A stretch of 64,000 nt of DNA. Origin: Streptacidiphilus jeojiense (GTDB lineage Bacteria; Actinomycetota; Actinomycetes; Streptomycetales; Streptomycetaceae). The notes under the pieces were generated by a model. It was not told the origin of the DNA, ran no database searches, and saw only the letters and a list, made by a program, of their open reading frames with translations. Shown piece after piece: positions 16,741 through 26,055 of the stretch. The stretch spans positions 1-64,000 of the forward strand of contig NZ_JOEH01000033.1 in the NCBI RefSeq assembly GCF_000719095.1, given 5' to 3'. The stretch's first letter is position 1, and each line of letters begins with the position of its first letter. Made by a program: the position numbers and the translations under genes.

Positions 16741-17481
16741 TCAGTGCTGCGCCGACTCGCCACTGATCAGCGTGCCGATCTTCTCACTGCGCACGGCGCG
16801 GGCGATATTGCCCTCGGCGAGCAGCTCGAACACCAGCATCGGCAGGTTGTTGTCCTTGCACAGGGTGATCGCGGTGAGGTCCGCGATCCTGAGGTCCCTG
16901 GCGATCACCTCGGAGTATTCCAGGGTGTCGAACTTCACCGCGTCCGGGTTGGTGCGGGGGTCGGAGTCGTAGACGCCGTCCACCCCGTTCTTCCCCATCA
17001 GCAGCACCTCGGCGTGGATCTCCAGGGCGCGCTGGACCGCGGTGGTGTCGGTGGAGAAGTAGGGCATGCCCATCCCCGCACCGAAGATCACGACGCGGCC
17101 CTTCTCCAGGTGCCGGATCGCCCGCAGCGGCAGGTACGGCTCGGCGACCTGGCCCATGGTGATCGCGGTCTGGACCCTGGTCTCGATGCCCTCCTTGTTC
17201 AGGAAGTCCTGCAGCGCCAGGCTGTTCATCACGGTGCCGAGCATGCCCATGTAGTCGGAGCGGGCCCGGTCCATGCCGCGCAGCTGCAGTTCGGCGCCGC
17301 GGAAGAAGTTGCCGCCGCCGATGACGACGGCGACCTCGGTACCGCCGCGGACCACGGTGGCGATCTCGCGGGCGATCGCGTGGACGACGTCGGGGTCGAC
17401 GCCCAGGCCGCCCCCGCCGGCGAACGCCTCACCGGAAAGCTTGAGCAGCACGCGGCGGCGCGAACTCTCCTCAGCGGTCAT
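16741..17481 (-). CDS. pyrH: Uridylate (UMP) kinase
   Basis: Phosphorylates UMP to UDP in pyrimidine synthesis (bacterial hexameric amino-acid-kinase family). The 246-residue protein has [14 protein letters not shown] at the N-terminus, [14 protein letters not shown], and [22 protein letters not shown] at 17481 (MTAEESS) is 9 bases from AAGGAG; ATG at 17487 is only 3 bases from it, so it is the weaker choice. The order rpsB-tsf-pyrH-frr-cdsA is the classic bacterial arrangement. Confidence 0.94.
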   Translation of the reverse strand: MTAEESSRRRVLLKLSGEAFAGGGGLGVDPDVVHAIAREIATVVRGGTEVAVVIGGGNFFRGAELQLRGMDRARSDYMGMLGTVMNSLALQDFLNKEGIETRVQTAITMGQVAEPYLPLRAIRHLEKGRVVIFGAGMGMPYFSTDTTAVQRALEIHAEVLLMGKNGVDGVYDSDPRTNPDAVKFDTLEYSEVIARDLRIADLTAITLCKDNNLPMLVFELLAEGNIARAVRSEKIGTLISGESAQH

Positions 17482-17526
17482 CTGCATCGACTCCTTCTGG
17501 TGGTGCATGAGCTGGTGCGAGCAGGC

Positions 17527-17595
17527 GTACGAGAGGAGGCCACCGCCGGGGGCATCGCTACGGATACCTCCACGGCTGTGGCCTCCTCGTCGTAC
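17527..17595. terminator. Hairpin between tsf and pyrH
   Basis: A 17-bp stem with one bulged base (17527-17543 and 17578-17595) surrounds a 34-base loop. It lies in the 177-base gap between tsf and pyrH and may terminate or attenuate tsf transcripts. Confidence 0.6.
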
Positions 17596-17658
17596 TTCAC
17601 GACTCACATCGTATGGGCGGACGCCCCGTCCGGGCGGCCACCGCAGACCCCGGTGGGG

Positions 17659-18495
17659 TCAGGCGCCGACGCGGAAGCGGGCGAAGCGGACCAGCTTGAC
17701 GCCGGCCTCGTCCAGGACCTTCTGGACGGTCTTCTTGCTGTCCTTGGCGAAGGCCTGCTCCAGGACCGAGTTCTCCTTGACGAAGCCGCTGACGCGACCC
17801 TCGACGATCCGCGGCAGGGCGGCCTCGGGCTTGCCCTCCTCGCGCGCGGTGGCCTCGGCGATGCGGCGCTCGTTCTCCAGGGCCTCGGCCGGGATGTCCT
17901 CGCGGGAGAGGTACTTCGGGGCGAACGCGGCGATGTGCTGCGCGACGTCCTTCGCGATCTCCGCGTTCTCCTGGTCGAGCTCGACCAGCACGCCGATGGC
18001 CGGCGGCAGGTCGGGGTCGGTGCGGTGCATGTAGGCGGCGACGTAGGCGCCACCGGTGAACTGGGCGAAGCGGCGGAAGACGATCTTCTCGCCCAGGCCC
18101 GCGTTGGCCTCGTCCACGAACTGCTGGACGGTCTTGCCGGGCTCGATCTCGCTGGCCAGCGCGGTCTCGATGTCGGCCGGGGAGGTGGCGGCGACGTGGG
18201 CGGCCAGCGCGTTGGCGACCTCCACGAAGCGGCCGCCCTTGGCGACGAAGTCGGTCTCGCAGTTCAGCTCGACCAGGACACCGGAGTTGCCGCCCTGGAG
18301 CAGGGAGACGACGGCGCCGTTGGAGGCGTCGCGGCCCTCGCGCTTGGCAACGCCCTTCTGGCCCTTGATGCGCAGCAGCTCGACGGCCTTCTCGACGTTG
18401 CCCTCGGCCTCGTCCAGAGCCTTCTTGCAGTCCATCATTCCGGCGCCGGTGAGCTCACGGAGCTTCTTGACGTCCGCGGCGGTGGTGTTCGCCAT
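17659..18495 (-). CDS. tsf: Translation elongation factor Ts
   Basis: Nucleotide exchange factor for EF-Tu. The 278-residue protein starts MANTTAADVKKLRELTGAGM; the TGAGMMDCKKAL motif (about 16-27) and the NCETDFVAK segment (about 79-87) are the EF-Tu-contact signatures. ATG at 18495. The 146-base gap to rpsB holds two strong hairpins, so the level of tsf transcript relative to rpsB is probably set there. Confidence 0.96.
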   Translation of the reverse strand: MANTTAADVKKLRELTGAGMMDCKKALDEAEGNVEKAVELLRIKGQKGVAKREGRDASNGAVVSLLQGGNSGVLVELNCETDFVAKGGRFVEVANALAAHVAATSPADIETALASEIEPGKTVQQFVDEANAGLGEKIVFRRFAQFTGGAYVAAYMHRTDPDLPPAIGVLVELDQENAEIAKDVAQHIAAFAPKYLSREDIPAEALENERRIAEATAREEGKPEAALPRIVEGRVSGFVKENSVLEQAFAKDSKKTVQKVLDEAGVKLVRFARFRVGA

Positions 18496-18539
18496 TGTTC
18501 TTCAGTCTCTTCTCAACGATGTCGGTGGAGGGGGCCGTG

Positions 18540-18586
18540 CCGACGGCCGAGCACCTGGGCTGTTGAGCCCGGAGCCCGGCCGTCGG
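18540..18586. terminator. Hairpin 2 in the rpsB-tsf gap
   Basis: CCGACGGCCG (18540-18549) pairs perfectly with 18577-18586. It is the second of two hairpins met by RNA polymerase between rpsB and tsf, and may act as an attenuator or RNA processing site. Confidence 0.5.
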
Positions 18587-18593
18587 ACACGAT

Positions 18594-18631
18594 GCGAGGG
18601 GTACGCCGGCGGTCGCCGCCGTACCCCTCGC
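18594..18631. terminator. Hairpin 1 after rpsB
   Basis: GCGAGGGGTACG (18594-18605) pairs perfectly with 18620-18631, with GGCG/CGCC pairing inside. It lies 11 bases past the rpsB stop. It likely terminates part of the rpsB transcripts before tsf. Confidence 0.7.
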
Positions 18632-18641
18632 CCTGAAGTCG

Positions 18642-19574
18642 TCAGGCCTGCTCGGCCTCGGCGGCGGGGGCCTCGACAGCGGGGGTCTCGGCGACGGCCT
18701 CGGCGGGCGCCTCGACAGCGGCAGCGGCCTCGGCCGGAGCCTCGGCGGCGGGGGCCTCAACGGCGTCGGCGGCCACGGGGGCCTCGTCGGCCTTCTTCTC
18801 GCCCTCGACGAGCAGCTCGCGCTCCCAGTCGGCCAGCGGCTGGTCGGCGCCGGTCTCGACCTTGGCGTCGCCCTTGGCGGCACCGGAACGGGCCATCAGG
18901 CCCTCGGCCACCGCGTCGGCGATCACGCGGGTCAGCAGGGTGACCGAGCGGATGGCGTCGTCGTTGCCGGGGATCTTGTAGTCGACCTCGTCGGGGTCGC
19001 AGTTGGTGTCGAGGATCGCGACGACCGGGATGCGGAGCTTGCGCGCCTCACCGACGGCGATGTGCTCCTTCTTGGTGTCGACGATCCACACGGCGGACGG
19101 GACGCGCTGCATGTCGCGGATACCGCCGAGGGTCTTCTCGAGCTTGGTGTGCTCGCGCTCGAGGACCAGGAGCTCCTTCTTGGTGAGGCCGGAGGCGGCC
19201 ACATCCGTGAAGTCGATCTCGCCGAGCTCCTTCATCCGCTGGAGGCGCTTGTAGACCGTCTGGAAGTTGGTCAGCATGCCGCCGAGCCAGCGCTGGTTGA
19301 CGTAGGGCATGCCCACGCGGGTGGCCTGCTCGGCGATGGCCTCCTGCGCCTGCTTCTTGGTGCCGACGAAGAGGACGCTGCCGCCGTGGGCAACGGTCTC
19401 CTTGACGAACTCGTAGGCGCGGTCGATGTAGTTCAGCGACTGCAGCAGGTCGATGATGTAGATGCCGTTGCGCTCCGTGAAGATGAAGCGCTTCATCTTC
19501 GGGTTCCAACGACGGGTCTGGTGACCGAAGTGGACGCCGCTCTCCAGCAGCTCCCGCATCGTGACGACGGCCAT
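18642..19574 (-). CDS. rpsB: 30S ribosomal protein S2
   Basis: Core small-subunit protein. The 310-residue product begins [20 protein letters not shown] and has the S2 motifs [33 protein letters not shown] and [17 protein letters not shown]. The last ~60 residues are an Ala/Glu/Val-rich low-complexity tail (repeats of [16 protein letters not shown]), common in Streptomyces S2. ATG at 19574 with AGGAG 8 bases upstream. Confidence 0.96.
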   Translation of the reverse strand: MAVVTMRELLESGVHFGHQTRRWNPKMKRFIFTERNGIYIIDLLQSLNYIDRAYEFVKETVAHGGSVLFVGTKKQAQEAIAEQATRVGMPYVNQRWLGGMLTNFQTVYKRLQRMKELGEIDFTDVAASGLTKKELLVLEREHTKLEKTLGGIRDMQRVPSAVWIVDTKKEHIAVGEARKLRIPVVAILDTNCDPDEVDYKIPGNDDAIRSVTLLTRVIADAVAEGLMARSGAAKGDAKVETGADQPLADWERELLVEGEKKADEAPVAADAVEAPAAEAPAEAAAAVEAPAEAVAETPAVEAPAAEAEQA

Positions 19575-19908
19575 GGCCGTACTCCTAGGTTTCTCGGTTT
19601 CCGCGCCGGCCGGGAGGCCGCCGCGCCTGACGCCCCGACCGTGCCGGACCGTGATGGACCGAGTGGCACTTCACCGGGCGAGGGACTGGCCGAGGCACCG
19701 GTGGCGGGGCGTGCGAAGTCGACCCAGCACGCTGGGCCGCGAGTGAAGTGTACGGGAACCGCCGGACGCCGGGCGACCTCCGCTGTCGGGGGCTGCTTCC
19801 GGCCCGTCCCCACCCGTGCGGGTGAGCGGGTTCTGCACACCCCCCGAGTTGTCCACAGGGGACGGTGCGCACGCTGAATCCCGCGGTGCGGACGAGGAGA
19901 GTCACCGC
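19575..19908. other. Divergent intergenic region rpsB / M23 peptidase (334 bases)
   Basis: No gene is seen. It must contain the rpsB promoter and leader. A minus-strand TACACT hexamer (19747-19752 on the plus strand, AGTGTA) is a possible -10, but no convincing -35 lies 17-18 bases upstream. A TTGTCCACA sequence at 19849-19857 resembles a DnaA box, but it is single and probably coincidental. Confidence 0.4.
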
Positions 19909-20808
19909 ATGACCTCACTCCTCAGCTGTACGACGCGTCCCCCGTCGCCCGACAGCAGGCGGCTGTTGCTGCTCCTCGGCCTGCTGCTGTGGCTCGCCAT
20001 GACCCTGGCGGGTCCGCCCGGAGGGCAGCGGGCGCTCGCCTGGGGCGGCATCCCGCCGTCACCACGACTGCCCACCGGCGGATCGCTGGCCCAGGTGCTG
20101 CGACGGTTCGACCCACCGCCGTCGCCCTGGCTTCCCGGCCACCGGGGAGTCGACCTGGCGGCGCCGGTGGGCACTGCCGTACGGGCGGTCCGGGGCGGGA
20201 CGGTGTCCTTCGCGGGGACGGTCGCCGGCACCGGGGTGGTCGCGATCAGCCTGTCCGGCAGCGGCGACCCCCCGTTGCGGACCACCTTCCAACCGGTGAC
20301 GGCGGAGGTGGAGCGGGGCGCTTCGGTGGCGGCCGGCACGGTGGTCGGCATGGTCACCACCGGTCCGATCGGCGGCGCTGCGGGCCACTGTCCGGTGAGC
20401 TGCCTGCACTGGGGACTGTTGCGGGGGCACCGCTACCTGGATCCGTTGGCGCTGGTGGGTCCCGGACGGGCCAGACTGCTGCCGCTGTCGCGGGCTCAGG
20501 CCGCCGGTGCGTCCGCGACGCCGCGCAGCACCAGGGCGACGGTCGCCTCGGTGATGGCCTCCGGGTCCTCGGCCGCGCCCAGCTCCAGCCGCTTGACCGC
20601 GGCCTGGACGATGCCCTGCACCAGGGACGCGGTCAATCCGGGCCGCGCGTGCCCCAGTTCGGCCAGTGCGCTGACGACCAGGGCGACGAACTGGCCGTGC
20701 GAGGCGCGGATCCGCTCGCGGGCGGCGTCGTCCAGCTCGCCGGCCGAGATGGCGGCCAGCGCCCGGTGCCGTGGGTCACCGGCGAGCGCCAACTGGGCCC
20801 GCACATAG
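19909..20808 (+). CDS. M23-family peptidase-like secreted protein
   Basis: The protein has an N-terminal hydrophobic segment RLLLLLGLLLWLAMTLAG (signal peptide or anchor). It then has an M23/LytM domain with HRGVDLAAPVGTAVRA (metal ligands His and Asp) and SCLHWGLLRG, where the usual HxH has lost its first His (CLH). It may bind or cut peptidoglycan cross-links; the altered motif makes catalysis uncertain. ATG at 19909 follows GAGGAG. Homology ends near residue 195 (GRARLLPLSR). The frame then runs about 310 bases antisense through the convergent TetR gene before a stop, so the true stop may have been lost. The full length is 299 residues. Confidence 0.8.
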   Translation: MTSLLSCTTRPPSPDSRRLLLLLGLLLWLAMTLAGPPGGQRALAWGGIPPSPRLPTGGSLAQVLRRFDPPPSPWLPGHRGVDLAAPVGTAVRAVRGGTVSFAGTVAGTGVVAISLSGSGDPPLRTTFQPVTAEVERGASVAAGTVVGMVTTGPIGGAAGHCPVSCLHWGLLRGHRYLDPLALVGPGRARLLPLSRAQAAGASATPRSTRATVASVMASGSSAAPSSSRLTAAWTMPCTRDAVNPGRACPSSASALTTRATNWPCEARIRSRAASSSSPAEMAASARCRGSPASANWART

Positions 20809-21089
20809 GCCTCGACCCGTCCGGCCGGGGTGTCGGCGAGGGCCACCGCGTCGACGATCTCCGCGGACCAGGCCGGGAAGTCCACCGCGCAGAGCTCCTC
20901 GACCACGGCGGCGCGCGAGCGGAAGTACTCGTAGACGGAGGAGCGGGCCAGACCCGTCCTGGCCGCGAGTGCGGGGAAGGTCAGCGCCTCCATGCCGCCT
21001 TCCGAGAGCAGCGCCCGGGCGGCCTCCAGCAGGGCGTCGCGCTGGAGTCGGCGATGCTCGACGAGGGTGGCGGCTCGGATCTTCGGCAC
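20496..21089 (-). CDS. TetR-family transcriptional regulator
   Basis: A 197-residue repressor-type protein. The N-terminal HTH (about 10-58) contains ALAARTGLARSSVYEYFRSRAAVVEEL. The C-terminal ligand domain is helical and Ala-rich. GTG at 21089 (MPKIRAATLVEHRRLQ) is chosen because homology starts there; no clear ribosome site precedes it, so translation may be weak or leaderless. It is convergent with, and overlapped by, the M23 gene. whiG lies 52 bases upstream on the same strand, so the two may be co-transcribed. The ligand and targets are unknown. Confidence 0.85.
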   Translation of the reverse strand: MPKIRAATLVEHRRLQRDALLEAARALLSEGGMEALTFPALAARTGLARSSVYEYFRSRAAVVEELCAVDFPAWSAEIVDAVALADTPAGRVEAYVRAQLALAGDPRHRALAAISAGELDDAARERIRASHGQFVALVVSALAELGHARPGLTASLVQGIVQAAVKRLELGAAEDPEAITEATVALVLRGVADAPAA

Positions 21090-21141
21090 GGCGAACAGCT
21101 TAGACCGACGGCACGGCGGCACGGACGGCGGTTCTCGGACG

Positions 21142-22290
21142 TCAGCGGGCGTCGGAGAGTTTGGCGCGGAGCTGCAGCACCGCCTTGGTGTGGATCTGGC
21201 TGACCCGGCTCTCGGTGACCCCGAGCACCTGGCCGATCTCGGCCAGGGTGAGACCTTCGTAGTAGTAGAGGCTGACGACGGTCTTCTCCCGGTCCGGGAG
21301 GGTGTTGATGGCACGGGCCAGCAGCCGTCGCAGTTCCCGGCTCTCGGCGACCTCCACCGGGTTGTCCGCGGCGGGGTCCTCCAGGGTGTCGAGCAGGCTG
21401 ACCCGGTCGCTGCCCTCGCCGCCGCCGTGCGTCAACTCGTCGAGGGCGACCACGTTGGCGAGGGACAACTGGCTGAAGATGGTGTGCAGATCGTCCAGCG
21501 GGATCCCCATCTCCGCTGCCACCTCGGGGTCGTTGGGGGTGCGCCGCAGGGCGACCTCCAGCGTGGCGTAGGCGCGTTCGACCGCCCTGGCCTTCTGCCG
21601 GACCGAGCGGGGGATCCAGTCCAGGGCCCGGAGTTCGTCGATGATCGCGCCGCGGATCCGGCTGATGGCGTACGTCTCGAACTTGATGGCGCGTTCCGGG
21701 TCGAACTTCTCGATGGCGTCGATGAGTCCGAAGACCCCGGAGGAGACGAAGTCGGCCTGTTCCACGTTGGCCGGCAGGCCGACGCTGACCCGGCCGGCCA
21801 CGTACTTCACCAGCGGCGAGTAGTGCAGGATCAGTTGCTCGCGGAGCCGCGGGTCGCCGTCGGCCTTGTAGGCGCGCCACAGGGCGTCGAGGGCGCGCCG
21901 CGGCTGGTCGGCGGCGCTCTGCGCGGGGAGCTTCGCCACCACGGGTGCGGCCGGGCCGGTGGTCGGCACGATCGGGGAGGGGGCCGGGGTCGGGGCAGCG
22001 GTCGGGGACGGGTTCCCGGACGGGCTCGGGTTCGGGGACACCGGTTCCGCGGACAGCGAGGCCGAGGCCGGGTGCGGCGCCGGAGGCCGCGGTGCTGCCG
22101 AGGGGTGCGCGGTGGGCGGTGCCGTCGCGCCGGAACGGGCTCCCGGAATGCACTCGTTGTGGGCCTCCGCATGGGGTGCCGCCCGCCGTGTCCGCACCGG
22201 CGCCGGGCGCTGGCCGGTGGTGAGCGGTTCGTCCCCAGGGAAGTTCGAGTACGTGGGCATTCGTTGTCTTGTGCCGTTCTGCTGATCCAT
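21142..22290 (-). CDS. whiG: Sporulation sigma factor WhiG (FliA type)
   Basis: Sigma factor for early sporulation in aerial hyphae; in Streptomyces it drives whiH and whiI. The C-terminal ~250 residues match WhiG closely: [40 protein letters not shown] (region 2), [12 protein letters not shown] (region 3) and [21 protein letters not shown] (region 4). The unusual part is the first ~130 residues, which are Pro/Ala/Ser-rich; the WhiG I know is about 280 residues in total. ATG at 22290 has only a weak GGGG site. There is no better start nearer the core (GTG codons near residue 118 lack a ribosome site). Confidence 0.92.
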   Translation of the reverse strand: MDQQNGTRQRMPTYSNFPGDEPLTTGQRPAPVRTRRAAPHAEAHNECIPGARSGATAPPTAHPSAAPRPPAPHPASASLSAEPVSPNPSPSGNPSPTAAPTPAPSPIVPTTGPAAPVVAKLPAQSAADQPRRALDALWRAYKADGDPRLREQLILHYSPLVKYVAGRVSVGLPANVEQADFVSSGVFGLIDAIEKFDPERAIKFETYAISRIRGAIIDELRALDWIPRSVRQKARAVERAYATLEVALRRTPNDPEVAAEMGIPLDDLHTIFSQLSLANVVALDELTHGGGEGSDRVSLLDTLEDPAADNPVEVAESRELRRLLARAINTLPDREKTVVSLYYYEGLTLAEIGQVLGVTESRVSQIHTKAVLQLRAKLSDAR

Positions 22291-22413
22291 CGGCCCCGTT
22301 CAGCCGAGCGGTTGTGAGCGTAGCGTGACCGGACGCTCTCTGAGTGCTATCCACAACGGGCGCTCGCTCGATCAGGTGGGTCGCAGTGAACATTCAGGAA
22401 CGCGCCGGGGCGC

Positions 22414-23553
22414 TCACGCCAGGCGCCAGTGCGAGCCCTCCCGCTCGACCAGTCCCAGCGAACCGAGCTCGTACAGCCTGTGCAGCACGGTGTCGGGCGA
22501 CAGGCCGGCTCCGCGGACCAGTTGCTCGACCGGGGCGCCGCAAGGGCCGGCCGGGATCGCCTCCAGCACCAGCAGCGCCTCCCCTCCGATCGCGTCCAGC
22601 GGAACCGTCGGTCCTCGGCGCGTCGGCGCCAGGTCCACGCCGATCCCGCCGACCTGCTCGATGACTTCGGCGGCGTCGGTCACCAGGGCGGCCCCGGCCC
22701 GGACCAGTGCGTGCGCGCCCACCGAGAGCTCCGAAGTGACCGGCCCCGGTACCGCCATCACCAGCCGGTTGAGGTCCCGGGCGCGACGCGCGGTGCTCAG
22801 GGCGCCGCTGCGCCGGGCCGCCTCCACCACCACCGTGCCGCGGGTCAGTGCGGCGATCACGCGGTTCCGCAGCAGGAATCTGGGCTTGGTGGGGTGAGCG
22901 CCGAGGGGAAGCTCGCTCAACAGCAGCCCCTGGTCGGCGATCCTGGTCAGCAGCGCACCGTGACCGCGCGGATAGACCTGGTCCACACCGCAGGCGAGCA
23001 CCCCGACAGTGATGCCGGTGGCCGCGAGCGCGCCGCGGTGCGCCGCCGCGTCGATGCCGTAGGCACCGCCGGAGACGACGACCCAGGCGGCGTCGGCGAG
23101 GTCGGCGCTGAGCCCGGTGGCGACATGGGTGCCGTAGGCGGTGCAGGCCCTGGCCCCGACCACGGCGACCGAGCGCAGGGCGAGCAGCCGCAGCGAGGCT
23201 CCTCCGCGCACCCAGAGCGCGATCGGACGGGCCGGACCGAGGTCGTCCAGCTGCGAGGGCCAGTCCTCGTCCCCGGGGCAGACCAGCCGGGCACCGAGCC
23301 GCGCGGCCCGGTCGAGGTCGGCCGCCGGATCGACGCCCGCCGCGCGGGCCTGATAGCCCTCGCTGCGGCGACGGAGCGCTGCCGGAAGGCCATCGCCCCG
23401 GGTGAGCCGCCGGGCGGTCTCGACCGGACCGTGCTGCTGGATCAGCAGTCCGGCGGCCTCATCGCCCGGTTCGACGATGCGGCACAGGGTGGCCCGGGCC
23501 AGCCGCTCGGCCTCGGGTACGACGCGGACGTCCGCGCGGGTGTCGGTCAGCAC
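22414..23553 (-). CDS. dprA: DNA processing protein DprA
   Basis: Binds incoming single-stranded DNA and loads RecA; outside competent species it also affects recombination and plasmid or phage DNA entry. The 379-residue protein has an N-terminal helical region, a central Rossmann-like domain (SVAVVGARACTAYG, VVSGGAYGIDAAAHRGAL, GVDQVYPRGH, PRFLLRNRVIAALT) and a C-terminal winged-helix (DTVLHRLYELGSLGLVEREG). GTG at 23553 has GGAGG 7 bases upstream and lies 22 bases from the comM stop, so the two form an operon with the yraN gene. Confidence 0.93.
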   Translation of the reverse strand: MLTDTRADVRVVPEAERLARATLCRIVEPGDEAAGLLIQQHGPVETARRLTRGDGLPAALRRRSEGYQARAAGVDPAADLDRAARLGARLVCPGDEDWPSQLDDLGPARPIALWVRGGASLRLLALRSVAVVGARACTAYGTHVATGLSADLADAAWVVVSGGAYGIDAAAHRGALAATGITVGVLACGVDQVYPRGHGALLTRIADQGLLLSELPLGAHPTKPRFLLRNRVIAALTRGTVVVEAARRSGALSTARRARDLNRLVMAVPGPVTSELSVGAHALVRAGAALVTDAAEVIEQVGGIGVDLAPTRRGPTVPLDAIGGEALLVLEAIPAGPCGAPVEQLVRGAGLSPDTVLHRLYELGSLGLVEREGSHWRLA

Positions 23554-23575
23554 GGGCTGTCCTCCGATCGCAGGG

Positions 23576-25186
23576 TCAACGGGGCAGGCCGCGGCTGATA
23601 CCGCTGCGGAGGGCGAGGGCGGTGCGGACCTCGTCGCGTTCGGGACGGTCCAGGCCGGCCAGGTCGGCGGCGGTCCAGGCGACCCGCAGCACCCGGTCCA
23701 GGCCGCGGGCGGTGAGCAGTCCGCGCTCCATGTCCCGCTCGGCGTCCCGCAGCGCGCCGGGGGCCAGCCGCCAGCGGGTACGGAGCTCGTGCCCGGGCAC
23801 CTCGCCGTTGGTGCGCCAGGGTGTGTCCTTGAGCCTGGCCGCGGCGCGGTCCCTGGCTGCCAGTACCCGGGCGGCGACCGTCGCGGTGCTCTCGGCGGTG
23901 GCATCGCGTTCCATGAGCTCGACCCTGGTGACCGCGTCGACCTCGACCCGCAGGTCCACCCGGTCCAGCAGCGGACCCGACAGCCGCCCTTGGTAGCGGC
24001 TGACCATGGTCGCGGTGCAGTCGCACCCGTCGCCCCGTCGGGACCAGCGGCCGCAGGGGCAGGGGTTGGCCGCCAGCATCAGCAGGAACCGGGCGGGCAG
24101 CCGCAGCGATCCCGCCGAGCGGGCCACCACCACCTCGCCGGACTCCAGCGGCTGGCGCAGCGCGTCCAGGACCCGGACCGGGAACTCCGGGGCCTCGTCC
24201 AGGAACAGCACGCCCCGGTGCGCCAGCGAGACCGCGCCGGGACGCGGCAGTCCGCTGCCGCCGCCGATGATCGCGGGCATGGTGGTGGAATGGTGCGGGG
24301 CGCAGTAGGGGGCCGCGCCGAGCAGCGGCTGTCCGGCGGGGAGCAGGCCCGCGACCGAGTGCACCGCGGTGACCTCCAGCGCCTCCTGCTGGGTGAGCGG
24401 CGGCAGGATGCCGGGGAGGCGCTCGGCCAACATGGTTTTGCCGGCACCTGGCGGCCCCTTCAGGTAGAGGTGGTGGCCGCCGGCGGCGGCGATCTCCAGG
24501 GCGCGGCGGGCCTCGTACTGCCCGGCGATGTCGGCGAGGTCGCGGTGGTCGGGTTCGTCGGCGGAGCGGCTGCGGACGCCGAGACCGGGGAGGGAGAGCC
24601 CGGCCAGGGCGTTGTCCGGGCGCTCGGCGCCGACCCCGGCGGCGCCCTCGGCGGGCTCCTCCTCGCCCGTGAGGCGCCCGGTGAGCAGGCCGAGCAACTG
24701 CGCCAGGGTGCGGACGCCCAGCACGCTCATCCCGGGCACCAGGGCGGCTTCGGCCGCGGTCTGGCTGGGCACCACCACCCGCTCGTAGCCGGCGTCGGCG
24801 GCGGCGAGGACCGCGGGCAGCACCCCGCGCACCGGACGGACCCGACCGTCGAGGCCCAGCTCGCCGATGAGCAGCAGCTTGGCGATGGCGGCGGGGTCGA
24901 GCACCTCGGCGGCGGCCAGCACCGCGCAGGCGATGGCGAGGTCGAAACCGCTGCCGCTCTTGGGCACCGAGGCGGGCGAGAGCCCCACGGTGAGCTTGCG
25001 CTGGGGCCACTTCTCGCCGGAGTTCACCACCGCCGCCCTGACCCTGTCCTTGGCCTCGCTGAGGGCCTTGTCGGGCAGCCCGACGATGGTGAAAGCGGCG
25101 ACGCCGGGCTCCAGGTCGGCCTGGACCTCGACCACCACGCCGTCCACCCCGAGCAGGGCCACCGAGCCGGTGTGGGCGAACGCCAT
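23576..25186 (-). CDS. comM: YifB/ComM-type AAA+ ATPase (magnesium chelatase-like)
   Basis: A hexameric helicase that promotes branch migration in recombination of incoming DNA. The 536-residue protein has an N-terminal ChlI/Lon-like domain (GLSPASVPKSGSGFDLAIA). The AAA+ core has Walker A GPPGAGKTMLAERL, Walker B VLFLDEAPEF, a central zinc-finger-like CPCGRW segment and a C-terminal helical domain. ATG at 25186 lies 1 base after the yraN stop, so translation is coupled. Operon yraN-comM-dprA. Confidence 0.93.
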   Translation of the reverse strand: MAFAHTGSVALLGVDGVVVEVQADLEPGVAAFTIVGLPDKALSEAKDRVRAAVVNSGEKWPQRKLTVGLSPASVPKSGSGFDLAIACAVLAAAEVLDPAAIAKLLLIGELGLDGRVRPVRGVLPAVLAAADAGYERVVVPSQTAAEAALVPGMSVLGVRTLAQLLGLLTGRLTGEEEPAEGAAGVGAERPDNALAGLSLPGLGVRSRSADEPDHRDLADIAGQYEARRALEIAAAGGHHLYLKGPPGAGKTMLAERLPGILPPLTQQEALEVTAVHSVAGLLPAGQPLLGAAPYCAPHHSTTMPAIIGGGSGLPRPGAVSLAHRGVLFLDEAPEFPVRVLDALRQPLESGEVVVARSAGSLRLPARFLLMLAANPCPCGRWSRRGDGCDCTATMVSRYQGRLSGPLLDRVDLRVEVDAVTRVELMERDATAESTATVAARVLAARDRAAARLKDTPWRTNGEVPGHELRTRWRLAPGALRDAERDMERGLLTARGLDRVLRVAWTAADLAGLDRPERDEVRTALALRSGISRGLPR

Positions 25187-25187
25187 C

Positions 25188-25559
25188 TCAGCCCACCGCC
25201 CCGGGGATGTGGTCGACCCGGGCGGCTCCGCGCGGCGCGTGCACCACGCTGACCAGGTCGATCCGCACCCCGCCCGGGGGCGCGGGCGCCCGCCAGCGCT
25301 CGGCGAGCCAGCGCTCCGCGAGCAGCAGCAGCCGGTCCGCCTTGATCGGGTCGACGGCCTCGGCCGGGCTCTGGAAGCCGCGCTCGCTGCGCGTCTTGAC
25401 CTCGCAGACGGCCAGGGTGTCGCCGTCCATGGCGACGATGTCCAGCTCGCCCTCGCGGCAGCGCCAGTTGCGGTCCAGCACGGTCAGTCCGGCGGCTGCC
25501 AGGGCGCGTGCCGCGGCGTTCTCGCCGTAGCGGCCCAGGGCCTGTGTGCGTGCGGTCAT
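25188..25559 (-). CDS. YraN family endonuclease-like protein (UPF0102)
   Basis: A 123-residue member of the Holliday-junction-resolvase-like UPF0102 family. [25 protein letters not shown] and the nuclease core [23 protein letters not shown] (E...D...EVK) are intact. The ATG at 25559 is 8 bases from GGAGG; upstream GTGs are less well spaced. It is first gene of the yraN-comM-dprA group. Function in DNA processing is inferred from fold and company. Confidence 0.9.
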   Translation of the reverse strand: MTARTQALGRYGENAAARALAAAGLTVLDRNWRCREGELDIVAMDGDTLAVCEVKTRSERGFQSPAEAVDPIKADRLLLLAERWLAERWRAPAPPGGVRIDLVSVVHAPRGAARVDHIPGAVG

Positions 25560-25650
25560 CACGATCACCTCCGGTCGGCAATCTGCCGCTTCCGGGGGCG
25601 CCGGGCCAGGGGCGGTCCGCAGCCTGTGGACAGCTCGGGGGGTGTGAAAA

Positions 25651-25687
25651 ACTCCGCCGCCCGGCAGGGTGAACCGGACGGCGGAGT
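25651..25687 (-). terminator. Rho-independent terminator with T-tract after the DUF2469 gene
   Basis: ACTCCGCCG (25651-25659) pairs with 25679-25687, with CCGG/CCGG pairing extending the stem. On the minus strand the stem is followed by TTTTT, a canonical U-tract that is rare in this GC-rich window. It lies 29 bases past the stop codon. Confidence 0.85.
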
Positions 25688-25715
25688 GTTGACGAGAGGC
25701 GTGACGGGCCGACCG

Positions 25716-26042
25716 TCAGGGGCCGAAACCGGCCTCGTCGGAGGGGAGTTCCAGGTCGCTCTTGGCCAGTTCCTCCACGTTCACGTCCTTGAAGGTCAGC
25801 ACCCTGACCTTGCGGACGAACCGGGCCGGTCGGTACATGTCCCAGACCCAGGCGTCAGCCATGGACACCTCGAAGAACACCTCGCCCTGATCCGAGCGGA
25901 CGTTCAGCTCGTAGTCATTGGTGAGGTAGAAGCGCCGCTCGGTCTCGATCACGAACTTGAACAGCCCGACGACATCGCGGTACTCCCGGTAGAGCTTGAG
26001 CTCCATCTCGGTCTCGTACTTCTCGAGGTCCTCGGCACTCAT
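25716..26042 (-). CDS. DUF2469 family protein
   Basis: A 108-residue soluble protein that begins MSAEDLEKYETEMELKLYREY, the hallmark of an actinobacterial family of unknown function. Its gene usually sits next to yraN, as here. ATG at 26042 matches the family start; GTG at 26048 is possible. No motifs suggest a mechanism. It is followed by a T-tract terminator. Confidence 0.92.
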   Translation of the reverse strand: MSAEDLEKYETEMELKLYREYRDVVGLFKFVIETERRFYLTNDYELNVRSDQGEVFFEVSMADAWVWDMYRPARFVRKVRVLTFKDVNVEELAKSDLELPSDEAGFGP

Positions 26043-26055
26043 CCCCACGTTCCCC

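Noticed and set aside
19849..19857. DnaA-box-like TTGTCCACA (others at 22347 and 25624)
   Set aside because: Single, scattered boxes. oriC in Streptomyces has many clustered boxes next to dnaA, which is not here.
19816..19908. Upstream extension of the M23 peptidase frame
   Set aside because: The start at 19909 has GAGGAG in place and leads straight into a signal-like segment; the extra 31 codons show no homology.
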